A DNA stretch of 64,000 nucleotides from Acanthosepion pharaonis (taxonomy: Eukaryota > Mollusca > Cephalopoda > Sepiida > Sepiidae), in contig CAHIKZ030005201.1 in NCBI GenBank assembly GCA_903632075.3, forward strand, positions 256,501 through 320,500. The letters run 5' to 3'. Positions 1 to 12,854 of this stretch are shown piece after piece (within the stretch, counting starts at the first letter, position 1; the number at the start of each line of letters is the position of its first letter). A program made the position numbers and the translations under genes. The notes under the pieces are model-generated. The model saw only the letters and a program-made list of their open reading frames with translations. It was not told the DNA's origin and did not search any database.

Positions 1-1025
1 ACAAATAAAAAAAAAAAGGTCAGGCGTACCTCATTTGGATTTGTTGACATGTATGTGTTTGTCACTTAGCGTGACATGATGAAACGAATGAATACCACAA
101 AGACTAAAGTCTGCTGAGATTAATTTATAATAACATAGATTCTATATTATATCCAAAGGTAGATAGGCTTGATTTTTCTTTTTGCTTTATAAATTCGCAT
201 TTGCCACAGAAGTTGAATTATATTTTTATTAATTTTTTTTATGCTCAGAATATGAGGCTAGGTAAATCAATCGAAGGGAGATAATTCAGTTTTGGTTATG
301 CGAAAAATTTTCGAACACGAAAAAAGTAAAGATACCCAGATCTTTTTTCCCCACCTGACTTTATATTTTATTAAACTTGGTTTGGTCTGATACAAGTTTA
401 CAAATGTGGCCACTCATTGAAGATCGAGATCAATATGGATATAGCGGCACTCCAGATTAACTCATTAACGATTCCATGGCAAAGCACCCTTCTTACTCAA
501 AAAATGGCTTAATTTTTATCGAGCAAGTATGTAGTTGGTTAAAAAAAGTAAAACACATTTTTAAAGATAATATATGGAAAATATTTTTTTTAAAAATATC
601 TCCTGAAGATAATGTCTTTCGTTTTTTTAAAACAATGACAACACGGTAAACGCCATAACCACGTGATACTCATAAAATTGGATTTTTAAACTTGAATCTA
701 AGATTGTTTTTTGTTAAATATTTCCTACGTTTTTGTATATTTCCCCGTGATAAACATAAAATAAATTTTTTTTTAAAGATCAATGTTGTTTTAAAAAAAT
801 ATGAAACAATCTGGATATCAATCTTTTGGCAGTCCAGTTATTTATAGTTTTGTTGACATATATTAAAAAATCTAACAAAATTAATAATTTTAATGATAAA
901 ACTATATATAAAAAATATATCCAAATTATATTTTTGAAAGGCAATAAAAATGTAATGGAAAGCTTGTCCTTATTTTCGTATCCATTCTTCATTGATTAAT
1001 AACAAACTAAAACACGCACACATAT

Positions 1026-1139
1026 GAGGGAGTGCTGAAAAGTTTTTGGTCTGGCCAAGAAGTCCTTAAAAAAAAGAGAAAGAGTAAAAAACAGATTTGG
1101 CGAAGTGGGTCAGGCCTAAAAACTTTTTAGCACTCGTTC
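1026..1139. mobile_element. mariner-type MITE
   Basis: A 114-bp element whose ends form inverted repeats of about 30 bp: left GGAGTGCTGAAAAGTTTTTG, right reading GAGTGCTAAAAAGTTTTTAG on the other strand. The same end motif (TGCTGAAAAGTT-TTGG-CTGACC) bounds the mariner transposase remnant at 51189 and the MITEs at 19440 and 39148, so this is probably an internally deleted relative. Confidence 0.7.
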
Positions 1140-3468
1140 GTGTTGAATTGAATTTGAAAAAAAAATAAAAAAATAAAAGGAAAAGCGCTTTAAATGTTGA
1201 ATCTAGCATTAATTTTAAATTTTTATAAATTAAGAAATTACAATTTTATTTTTTATGCACTTTTTAAAACTATGATTTTGTAACAAATAAGGCACCGAGT
1301 AACTAGAGTTTTTTATGGTCATTTTATTGATGAGATCTGAATTATTTTCCCTAAAAAGAAAGAATAATAACAAATATCAATCAATAATGTGATTTGAACT
1401 AAATAAAATTCTTACAACCATTTCTTATCAAATTCCTCTCTTGTGAGGAAACGGTGTTGTATTTTACATTTTAATATTTTTCTAAATAATTAATTTTCTT
1501 TGTTTTAAAATTTAAATTATCGTAAAAATTAATTCTGAATAATAGCTTGAAGAAGATGCGAAACTCGCGGCTATGAAAACACAACGCTTGCCAAATCATG
1601 GCGTCCAGTTATGAATTGTAAAGATAAGCAGCATTTTATTTTTTTTTTAAATCCCAAGTTTTCTTGCTTCGTACCCATTTTTTTACGGTAGGTAAACTCA
1701 GTATTAATTCTGCTTTGATGTAAAGCGATCTCGTGAAAAATGGTTCAATGTAACTGGAAGTAAAAGAATTTGAGAAGTGTTGCTATCTCTAGAATCGGAA
1801 TTTCTTTGTTGTTTTAAATCGATCGATAATGTTGAGCTTTTTTTGTGTTATTGTAATTTTCCACTTAGATTTTCGTTCGTTTCTCTAACATGGATTGAAT
1901 GATTTTGTTTTAGTTTTTTTGATAAAATAGTGATTATAGATTTAATTCGAAAAAATTCAGGAAAATATGCTTCAAATGTATCTTTTTTTTTTTCTTTTTT
2001 TTGCGAAGTTCATTAGCGTTGTTGATTCGTCATGTCGACATTTTCCTCAATTTTATCCTTAAAACATTTATTTCGGTGAAAATTAACAAAATAAACAAGC
2101 CCTTTACTCGAAAATCTCAAATAAAATGTTATTTAATAATGTCGATCTGTACAGGATGTTGGTGATGTTTTTTTTTATTAACTGATTACATTATTACTCT
2201 TTGTTAATTTCCATTGTTTTATCTTAGCGATTTTATGAATAATCAATTTGAACAAAAATTTTATTTTTATATGATTCTATCTTTTTTTTAAGTATTTGTT
2301 TTTTTTTTTTTAAATAGCTAAAAACCTAACGTATTATGAAAACGTTTTTATTTAATTCCTACTCTTTTAAATCGAAAAATAAAATTCTTTTGACTTTTTT
2401 TTTCACTTTTAAAAATTATGATTTAAAAAATTAAAAGATAAACAATACTCAATTTTTTTGATATGGAAAAATTAATTTAATGAATTTTTAAAATAAAATG
2501 TTCAAGTAAAAATGTGTTGATCGGTTTAATGAATTTATTTTAATTTTTAGTAGTTAAATTTTTTTTTTTTTTATGGAAAGTAGAATTTATTCAAATGTTA
2601 TTTGAAAAATTAGAAATAAGTTAAATTACAAGGCACATCACAAAATTCTTATAAATTTCAATTTGAAATATTAGTTAAACAAAAAAGAATGCAACTCTGT
2701 TAATTTTTAAATGAAATAATAATCCGAACGGGAATTTGATTTTAAATTTAAAAATCATTATTTTAATAATATATATATTATTATTTTTTTTTTAGACCTG
2801 AATTTTAATTATCATTATTACTTTGATACGGTTTTTGAAAAATAATTATGTTCTGAGACATCGTGAAATTTAAAGGTCTAGAAAATTTAATAACATTGTT
2901 TCTTTCTGGTTGCAAAAGCTGACTACACCGATCTTGCCTTTGAGGACAAGGTCTTTAAGTTAATTTTATTGAATGAAGTTTAGTTCGAAATATAAGAATA
3001 AAAATAAATAAATAAAAGTAAAACCAAAAGCTTGACTATATGGTAAAATTTACAATACCTGAAGATTTTACTTATTTACAATAATTACATTATTAAAGTT
3101 AAAGAGTTTTGTATTTTTAAGTAGCTATACCCGTTTTTAAGATCTATATGTCAAAGAACACAATCACTTTTTTTCCAATTCTCCTTTGTCAAACTTTTTT
3201 TTTTTTTTTACCCGAGATCATAATTTAAAACCCATCTTTTCTTTCTGGACAGAAAGAATGTTGGCCAATCTATTGAGAACATGCTGAATTCTTTTTTGTA
3301 GTAAAAAGTTTTGATCAATTTTATTAACCACCAACACAAATATTTACTATATTTGTTGACGCACCTTTGAAGGCGATTGCTGCTTCTTTCAGCGGTCAAT
3401 TCCTGGTTAATTTTGGTGCCATAAAACTGTCCTCTGCATGTTATTTTTATTTGGGGGGGGGTGCTTGT

Positions 3469-3482
3469 TCCTTTCTTTCAGT
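3469..3482. repeat. SINE target site duplication, left copy
   Basis: TCCTTTCTTTCAGT occurs here and again at 3781-3794, directly flanking the SINE. A 14-bp identical duplication marks insertion by target-primed reverse transcription. Confidence 0.85.
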
Positions 3483-3780
3483 CAGTTATGTGCCATACGT
3501 GATACACGCTTAGGCGATCATGTATCTTTCTATACATGACTGACGAGGCAGAATGTTTTTCCCCGCAGTAGGTTGCCATTTCTTTCTGCGGTAGACCAGT
3601 TGCCATCCAAGGCTATAGAACCCAGTCTGTCCTTCTATTTACTCATAGCTGGGGAGGGGGAAGAAGAGGATTGACAAATACTCTTGGGAAAGACTATTTG
3701 CCACGTAAGTGAATGTAATTAGATTCGACTAGAATTCGAGCTCGGCTCTCTAATTCCTCAATCCGAGCCGCTCCTTTCCG
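3483..3780 (-). mobile_element. tRNA-derived SINE, CpG-rich copy
   Basis: 298 bp on the minus strand, bounded by identical 14-bp duplications. Its head lies at the right end. The body (for example GGCTATAGAACCCAGTCTGT) is shared almost base for base with the plus-strand copy at 21803-22105. The other copy's head has a TGGCGGAG-TAATGG A-box-like and GAGTTCATATTCC B-box-like layout, indicating tRNA ancestry. This copy keeps many CpG sites (in GAGCCGCTCC, TCGAGCTCGG, GCGGTAG) that are CA or TG in the intronic copy. Cephalopods carry tRNA-derived SINE families; I cannot name which one this is. Confidence 0.85.
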
Positions 3781-3821
3781 TCCTTTCTTTCAGTATCTCT
3801 AAAAATTAGTTTAAAAAAGTT

Positions 3822-6800
3822 TATGTACTTCCAAAGATTCGCTAAAAAATGTGCATACTTAAAAAAATTATTTTTTTTTGAATCTTCGAATAAAAATATC
3901 TTGTTTCTTCGGTGTCAACGTTGTACCATAAATTATGGGAAATTTCAGCATCTTTTTTTTTTTTTTTTTTGCAGTGCAAAAACACTGATTCGGAATTTAT
4001 TGGAAAAATTAGACAATTGTCTGATTTATAAAAACTTTCAGGATTCACAAATTATTTTTAAAATAATTCTTTTTTAGAAAATCGTTATAATTTTTTTTTT
4101 TTTTTTTTTTAACATCTGTTTAAGTTAATTTAATTCCCACTTATTTAATTTTATGAAATTTCGAGAAATCTTTTTTTTGTAGTGCTTGATGTTTAATATT
4201 AGTTATAAGGACAAATCCTCAGAGAATTTAAATCATTGATTTTTTTTTGGTTAAACAGGACCCCCTAGTTATAGAAAATCTGCATTGAATCGCAAAATAA
4301 AAAATGCAATAAAACTGACATTTAAAAAACAAAAGCTTTTATTGCTTTTTTAGGTACCTCCACGAGATCGCTAAAAAAAGAGCATAGCATGATGAAAAAG
4401 ACGCCAAACTTGGCGAAAACAAAATTTTATCATCCAAATGTTTATGCTATTATTAAGAGGAAAGAAGTATTTTTGGGGTATTTTTTACATTTTTTAATCG
4501 TTTCTGGCACGTCCGAAATTTTCGTTAAAAATCTTGTTTTTTTGTTTTTTTTTTTGAATGAGTAAAATTGACCTTTTTTCCATTTTATAAGAAATTGGAA
4601 AACTCACTTTGAAATTTTTTTAAATATCAATTATCATTTTTTCAAAACTTATTTTAAGAAAATCAGAAATTATAATGTTTATTTAAAATATTTTTAACCA
4701 AGCTTAACTTAGCTTCTGCGCCGAAAAGATGTAATTTGAAAATAAAACAAAGCAGGTCATAAACTTTCGCGTCACTTGACAGATGATGAATGACATATTG
4801 ACGGATTCCGTGAGGATAATTTGTTCTATGGAAGGAGAAAAGTGAAATAATTTACATTTAAGTGAACAAATTATTTACCTCGTTATTTTTAAGGAAAACT
4901 TTCAGCGCTCTAATTTTTCTTTTTTGTACTTAGTTTTAATCATTATGTTTACGATGATTTATGGAAAGTATAAAGAAATTAAAATAAGACTGTTAAGAGT
5001 GAGATTAAATTTCATATTTCATAAGAAAGGTATCTAATTAATTTATAGGTACCTTTCTTATGAAATTTTATCAGAAGTATACATAAAATACTATAATTTT
5101 ATGTATATTTATTACATTTTACTGTTTTATTTCTATTTCCATTCATTTTATTATTAATTTTGATATTTATGGAAAAATGTCATAACTGTGATTAATATAA
5201 AAATAAGATCATATAAATTTCATAAGGTGATACTGATACTTGTAGGTACACTTTTCAGTTGAAATTGAAAAATCAAATTAACTTCTCCACATGTGTTTTG
5301 CAAAAGTAAAGGCCTTAACAGCGGAGAACAATGCTTGACTGAAATAACGCAACTTAATTGTATTCTGGTTGGTCTTTCGTACTTTATAATTACAGCCCGG
5401 TTATAAACACGAAATTACATTTCTTAATTACTGTGGATCTTCTGATTAATCAAAATGATACAATTTACAATGTGGTAAAAAAAGATCTATCTGATAAGGA
5501 CATTTATGAAAGTGGATGCTGCTTTTAACTAATTTTATAATATTTTAAAAAATTAAATGTAAAAATCTATTATAATTAGGAAATAAATGTATTAACAATT
5601 CATTTTTCATCGAAAAATTTTTTTGCTTTCAGAAAATATTGTCCATATTCATAAAAACAACTAAAAGCAAATAAAAGCATTTGAAATTAAATAATATCTT
5701 TGTTTTATTGAGTTTTGTATGTTACAATTCAGAGCTGATTTTCAGGGAGGGTCCAATTAAAAACAAAAAAAAACATAATTTGCATTCCTCAAAGCCTTGT
5801 GCTTTTAACTATTGTAATCACTAAAGCCGATGCGATTGAATTTCTAGCGTTTTCATAAAATTAGTTATGGCGGTGGGTAATAAATATATAAAATAATATT
5901 TCTGCCATGACTTTAATAAAAGCAAACATATTTATAATAATTTCGATCATCTGTGAATAGTTCCTGAAAGTTTCATTAACATCTGACAGTTATTTTTGTT
6001 TTTGCAAGATTTTCCAAATTAATGTGTGTCATACTAAAAAAACGGGCTAAAAATTGTCCATGTTATTTTACTAGTTCCGGTGATACAAAGAGAAACCAGA
6101 TTTTTTTAATCAAAATTTAGAATGTTCTAAAAAGAAGGAAAAATTTTAAAAAATAATTAAAAAAAAACTTTAGTCTTTCCTCTTAATAATAACATAAGCA
6201 TTTAGACGATAAAATTTTGTTTTTGGCAAGGTTGGCGTCTTTTTCATCAAGCTATGTAAGTTAGACTATAAAGCCAAAGTATCTAAAATTCAATAAAATA
6301 TTAGAATACTTAGAATATTTTCTTAAATTATTAAGATTATTGGGTATTTAAAAAAAATATATAAAAAAAGGCACTCACATTTGTCAAGTAATTGTTACAG
6401 TTATGTCCTCCTTAGAAAAAATTCCTAGATATGTCTATCGAGAGATTTGTCAACACCTCATGAAAACACCCTCCTCTGTGTTAAAAAAATGCTTTTTTGT
6501 GATATTTTAAACTAAAAATTAATAATTTGTTTAAAATTAGATTAATTAAACTTTAAATTAGCTAATCTTCCTGAAATAAAATTTCAGAAAAGTATATTTT
6601 ACTTTTGAAAGATTTTTTTTAATAAAAACATTGACATTCTGTTGACAGATTTGTCAACATGGCCAATTGTAGTGTTTTTACTCATAATGAAAAAGAAAAA
6701 CCCATTCCAATCAATTTAAAATCAGTTTGAAATTTTATTGGGAATACTAGCTTGAAAGTAAAACTAAAATAAATGCTTCAAGAAAGATTTTTCATTTTTA

Positions 6801-8851
6801 AAAAATCATTTTAAACCCTAGGTATTGCTTTTCTTTGGTGGTATCTAATTATGTATGATATCAAAGTCTTCAAATGATAATCAACTACTAGAATTATTTT
6901 GTATATAAAGTTACATTTATAGAAAATTTTACATGCTTTTGGAAAAGTGTGTTTTTACTTGTCCTCCTGTGAAAGTGTTCAAGGGTTTTTTTTTTTTTTT
7001 TGTTTTTTTTTTTTTAAACACACCAAAAAGCAAGTGTGGGGAAGAATAGATTGATTCTGACCCAACTCTACTGTTAAAATAGGGAGGTGAAACCTGGAGG
7101 ATGGCTCACTGAGACTAGTGTTAGACATTTAATAACAAAGCTGAGAGAACAGATCATCCGTTTTGATGTTTGTTCATATGTCTTTTATATTCCTACTCTC
7201 ATAAGGTATGATTTTTTAAAAATTTGCATATATAAGAGCAGTGGGCTAAAAAAAAAGATTTAAAATCTATGTACCTCCAAAAGCAAAGGGATACCTAAGT
7301 TTAAAATTAATTTTAAAAAAGAGAAATCTTTCTTAAAGCTTTTATTTAAATTTTAATTCCAAGGTAATAGATTATATTTTCAATAAGCAAAATACTATGG
7401 TGTATTTCAAAATGAATTTAAATTGATTGAAAAACGTTTGTTCTTTAAATCACTAAAATCGGCCATATTGACAAATCTGTTAACACAACATAATTTTCTT
7501 TATTAAAAAATATTTAAAAAATAAAACGTACTTTTCTGAAACTTTGAGGAATATTAACTAATTTAAAGTTTCATTCATCTGAATTAAAGCAAATATTTAC
7601 TTTTAGCTTAAAATATCACAGAAAAGCATTTTTTAATAAGGAGGTGGGTTATGAGGTGTTGATAGATTTATCGATAGCTTAAAGTTTGGTATTTTTAAGT
7701 AAAGCACACATGACTGACAGAAATTACTTGAATATAATGTAAATGCCTTTTTTAACAATTTAGGAGAATATTCTAATTAATCTAATATTTTATTGATTTT
7801 TAGGTACTTTGATTTAATAGTTTTACTTACGAAGATGCTTGTTGAGGAAATGTTAGAAAATTACCAATAAATTCTAAGTTATTGCTCTTATTTTCAGATA
7901 ATGTATATTGATGTCTGTATTTACAAAAATAATTATTCATACACACACACCAAAAAAAATTAAAAATTCTTTTTAAAGTATTGGGTATCGCTGAATTACA
8001 GTAAACTTTTCCATTGATGATTATTAAATATAGTTTTTATTAAAATTATCACTTAACCAATACAAATTAAAACAGAATTTTTAAAGATTTAAAACTATAA
8101 ATTATCATAATTAAAATTTAAAGATGATGGAAACAATTCTTGTTAAAATTCATTATTCATTGAAAAGTCATTAGTGACCATAATATATCTTATTCATAAA
8201 AGCAATTAAATGCTCTTTTAATTAAACAATGTCTTAGTTTTATTGCATTTTTTTATTTTATGATATGAACATATGTACCTCCAAAAACTTTCTAAAAAAG
8301 AGCATATCATGATGAAAAAAGGCCCCAAATTTGATAAAAACAAAAGTTTTGTTGTCAAAATGTTTGTTATTATTAAGAGGAAAGGCCAAAGTATTTTATT
8401 ATTTTTTTTTTTTTTGCATCAGTGGGTGGGCCAAAGAATAGTATAGGGATTTTTAGTGTCTCTTTTTGGAAATAAAAACACATTGTTTTCAAAGTTTATG
8501 CAAAAAACAAATAATTGTCAGATTTTTTTGAGAAAATCTTGGCAAAAATATTTTTTTTAATATTTGTTACCCATACTTAATTTTATGAAATTTTGAGAAA
8601 TTAAAATGTCAGCCTCTTCATATTTATATTAATTATTAAATGCAGGACTCCTTGGAGAATTTAAATTTGTTTTTGTCAAACAAAAAAAAATCCCTTCCAG
8701 TTAATTAAATTAGTTTTTGAAATACAGCAAAGTATTTTGCTTATTGAAAATATTAATTTTAATTTATAAGCTTGAAATTAAAACTAAAATATTAGCTTCA
8801 ATAAAGATTTTTCAATTAAAAAAAAAATCATGTTTTTTGTGGAGGACCCTA
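3822..8851. mobile_element. nested cluster of hAT-like non-autonomous elements
   Basis: Rearranged pieces of one family are packed here in both orientations. Forward 5' ends start at 3822 (TATGTACTTCCAAAG), 4351 (TAGGTACCTCCACGAG) and 8272. A reversed 5' part runs about 5560-6255, a forward 3' part 6256-6847 (ending TTTGGTGGTATCTA), a reversed 3' part 7268-8262, and a short forward copy with both ends 8272-8851. All match the complete copies at 13137 and 57018. Several junctions lack matching flanking duplications, so copies were nested, deleted or inverted after insertion. Confidence 0.75.
5016..5066. repeat. 20-bp stem inverted repeat
   Basis: ATTTCATAAGAAAGGTATCT at 5016-5035 is mirrored at 5047-5066 (19 of 20 paired) with an 11-base loop. 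It contains the GGTACCT motif seen at the hAT-like ends nearby, so it may be two abutting element ends. Confidence 0.7.
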
Positions 8852-9309
8852 TAAAAAAAAGATGTTCTTTCAGTAAAAAATTTATGCAATATCAAGTCTG
8901 AACATACTGAAAATTGATCCTAAATCTTACCAAAAAATAATTCAATAAAACTAAAATGTATTTTTATTTCAGATTGGACAAGGAAAAAAAAAAATTTACA
9001 CTGAATATTTATTTTTAACAAATTTACTTGTAATTTTTCAATGTGATTTTGAAATTCATCTTATTGCTGTTCATAACTAGTTCTTTTGATTAAGTAAAGG
9101 TATGTTTGAAGAATTGAAAAATGTAAAGTTTAATGCCATTTTTGAGTGTAAACCTTTTTTAAAGGAATTTTAATTTTTTTTTTTTATTTTAGCAACTGTC
9201 AGATAATTTTTTGTACAAAAGTTCAAAAAGGAAATAATTCTAAATTACCTTCTTTTTGACTGAGTTGTATACTGTAAATAAGACATCTCTGGTAATACAA
9301 ATCAACTAG

Positions 9310-9480
9310 GCAAGACGCCTTAAATAGAGAACTCAAAGTGAGTCAAGGAGAAGTCTGTTGGAATCAGTTGAGGAGAATTTCTAATGACGTCATGGCAAGT
9401 AGCCTAAGTGAGACAAAATGTTATAACCGCTAGGAGTGAGTTATAACAGACTGATTACTCTTCCCTATTAGAAGAGTAAT
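9310..9480. promoter_or_regulatory. less AT-rich block with CRE-like site and two hairpins
   Basis: The block stands out from surrounding AT-rich DNA. It contains TGACGTCA at 9385-9392, the full palindromic CREB/ATF site. It also has a 7-bp inverted repeat (TTATAAC, 9421-9446) and a perfect 10-bp stem with 7-base loop (ATTACTCTTC, 9454-9480). Position near the CpG transition makes a link to the PBRM1 promoter possible, but nothing proves it; it could be a mobile-element fragment. Confidence 0.3.
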
Positions 9481-12400
9481 ATGATACATGATAATTTAAT
9501 AACTCTTAAATTCGAAATAATAAAAAGAACAAAAATTCATTGGGTGCAAATAAATATTTTATGACATCAAACAGGTAAAAAATAAAGTGAAAGCAATATA
9601 TTAAATTCAAAAGTATCATTTAATTAAGACTTACTTCCAGTGTAGTGTAAAAAATATTCATTCTACTAAATTTAATTTATTTTTATTTATAATTGATTAT
9701 TGCACTGCTGGTATTCTATTTTTTTTTTTTTTTAAGTCTGGTATGAAAGTAGAAAATTTAATTACTGTTATTGACCTTAACATTGCAGGCTACCCTATGT
9801 AAATAAATGTTATTTTCACTATGTTCTAGGTAAAAAGTATGCATTACATTTACAAAATCCAGTTAATTAATCTTCAAATTTGTTATTTGACTTTGAAATC
9901 CATCTCTTGGAGAAACATTGAATTTTTAAGAGATTTATAAATTTGTTGTTTACATTTTTCATCTATAATATGGCAGTTCAATGAAAGATGAGCAAATGTG
10001 CCAATGTTTTAAAAATGCCTAAACTTTAATTAAATGCTGAAATTAATTTTCCCTTTTAATACAGATTAGCTTTTAAGCTATTATCTTTCAAATAAAACCA
10101 AAATTTAATGTCAAAGGACACATTTAAATTATTTATAATGCATTTTTTGAGATTTATTTTAGTAAGTCTGTGCACTACCTACTTTTTTTGAACCTTTAAA
10201 AATTGATTTTAATTTCTCCTCTTTTTCTCTCCTTTTTTTCTTTTTTTTGTTTAAATAACCTTACAAAATAATTTACTCCATCTTACCAATCCACATTAAT
10301 TACTTTCTTTTTTCAAGTTGGAGAAAATGTGTTTTATTTAATTTATTTTTTTTTGCTTAAATTTTTAAAACTTACTGAAAATCTTAATGATTGATGATTT
10401 AGTTTTTTTTTTTTTTTTTCAGTTACAAAATTTATTAGGATTAAAAAAATTAGATAAAACTAATAATGTATCTAGTTAGAAGAAATTGGAAAAATCATTG
10501 TCAAATGAAATAAATCACTTATTAAAGTTTACGAACAAAGACAAATTTAATAATTCTCTTTCATTAAATGCAATTGGTTTTTCATTTCCACCATTTTCTT
10601 CCTCTTATGTTGTTCACAAAAGATTAATCTTCTAATATTTCTATAGAACATAGAGAAAACAAAACTGAAATGAATTAAATTGATGGCTAACATTTCTGCT
10701 GCTTAATTTTGTTCAACAAGTGATTTTTAGAAAAACAAAGTTTCCAATTAAAATCATTCTAGCCTTATTTCGTAAGACATTAAATTCTTAAAATATTAAA
10801 GTTCAAACATTAAGTTTAATACATTTTTATTATTTATGTTTTTACTTTGTATCTGTGATATTATTCTTGAATACCTTGCTAAATGTTTTATTATAAAATT
10901 TCTGAGCCCTCCTGTTATGTAGTCATATTTATAGATAATTTTTGTAACATTTTAAAAATATTTTTTGAAAATAAGTTGACAGATATGATTTGTTTTATTG
11001 TATAAATTGTTTTATTGATACATTTATAACAAAGGCCTTAAAAAATTGTTTTGTTTTTTTTACTGCTTCTTGTGTATTAAATCTGATTAATGTCTTATTT
11101 TTGACTACTAAATGCAATTGAACTTTCATTTCTATCTCCTTTCCTTCAAGATTGTTTTCCTTGATTTTAACGCTTTGAATATTTGCAGTGTACTTTAAAC
11201 AATATTTAAATAGAAAAAACCTAAATAGAAAAATTAAAGCCATTTTAGATCAAGAAATAAATCTGATAATCAAATTCTGGCTATATATGAATTGTGAATA
11301 GTAGAAATTCATGACAGTTGTCTTATTTTGAACTTGACTAATTGATTTTGACTTGAAGGACATTCAAAACTGATGATGATTAATAGACATTGGTACTCTT
11401 CACATTATTCAGATTTAATTCTTAAATTATTCACAATAAGCTTCTTAAAGCTAAAAGAGTCAACTTTCTTTGTTTATTACAATCTGGCAAAGAAAAGTAT
11501 TAGTTTTGAGTTACTTGATCCATTAAGAATTCTCTTGTAATAGAAAAAACTGTGTGTCATTGAATAACAATAAATAAATTTCCTTTTTCTGCATCTTTAA
11601 AACACTAGAATGACTTTTTCTGTAATCAGTCTTTGAATGAATTGGTGTTTCTAAATTGTAAAGTCCCAAAGAATTTTAACATGACTTGTGCATAAAATTA
11701 ATAGCAGTGACAAGTTAATATTGAGATGTAATTACTTAGAATTATTTTAGAAAAATTAATTGAGAATAGTTTATTGTACCTTAAGAATACTTTAAATTGT
11801 CTGACATGTTACTTCTGACTATAACTATATAGTTAGGCTATTTGTAAATTTAGTTTTTGGTCTTCTTTAAATGCTAAACTTTTCTATAAATGAATGGAAA
11901 TAATTTCAACATGAGCTTGTAAAATATATATTTAAAGATATAAGTAAAATTATAGAATAGCATGCAAAATATAAAATATTATCAACACAATTAAGATTAT
12001 GTTCAAAATATAAAACTACACAAAAATATTCATTTTAGCTCCCCCAAATAGTATATTTAATTTATAACTGAAATAATATAATTAGTTTAAAATTAGTATT
12101 GAACAAATAAATGAATTCATCATTATAATGTTTGTTTAGATGAAGAAGTTGTCATTTTAATTAATATTTTTGATAGGAGACACTAGAAAATGAAGTATTC
12201 ATTCTTTTTTGTTTTTCCTTGATGTAAAAAAATATTTGGTAAATGACAACTGAATAAATTTCTAAGCTTCCAGCCCAATGAAAAAAGTAATTAATCTTAA
12301 ATTAAGAAATATCTAATTCTTTAAATAACAAGTTTAAATTTTTTTATCCTCAAATGTTTATTCACTATTATTGTGTTACTAACTGTACAAATTCTGTGAA

Positions 12401-12718
12401 AAATGAGTTCATCATTTAAAACTAATGATGATGTTATAGTACTGTTATCTTGGTTGAATTGAACAATAACTGAAAATAGCTGATATTGAAATAATATGAA
12501 AAATGAAAAACAAAGTATATGAATATATTTAAAATAATTCTGAAGTTATAAATATAGAAGTTAAAGTATCAGGTTTTTCAACACTTGATGATTTCTATTT
12601 TGAATTAATGCTATTTTGAAAAGGGTTATGCATAAAAAGTCTGTGAGAAGAAATTTCAGTCAGGATAAATTATTATTTGGTCTCATATTTCATTTCCGAT
12701 TTTATATTTTCCTTTTAG

Positions 12719-12854
12719 CACCAATTAACCAACAAAAATTATCATGCCAAGTAAAAGAAAACGTCCTGCACCAAATGTGGATAATAAAAATGAAGAACAG
12801 GAATTATCCACACCAGTCCCAAGTAAAAAAAAGAAAAAGGCACCCTATGATCCC
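12719..12854 (+). CDS. PBRM1: PBRM1 exon: 5' UTR end and start codon
   Basis: The exon follows a clear acceptor (ttccttttag) and carries 25 bases of 5' UTR, then ATG at 12744. It ends at GATCCC before gtaagt. It encodes 37 codons starting MPSKRKRPAP and ending KKKKKAPYDP, phase 0. Two basic clusters (SKRKRP and SKKKKK) resemble nuclear localisation signals and sit where the human protein has SKRRR and RKRRR. The ATG was chosen because it opens the frame that continues into bromodomain 1. A longer open frame starting upstream at 12616 is in another frame and is not used. The acceptor implies at least one further noncoding exon upstream that I could not locate. Confidence 0.9.

Larger units (their letters stand above)
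1..12718. other. upstream region and probable 5' UTR intron
   Basis: No coding exon is recognisable and open frames here are short and AT-driven. The stretch holds transposon debris listed separately (mariner MITE at 1026, SINE at 3483, hAT-like pile-up 3822-8851) and long T and A runs. The acceptor before 12719 means an untranslated first exon and promoter lie in this stretch or further left. CpG dinucleotides are frequent to about 5 kb and become rare by about 9 kb, which suggests transcription and gene-body methylation begin in between. I could not fix a start site. Confidence 0.5.
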
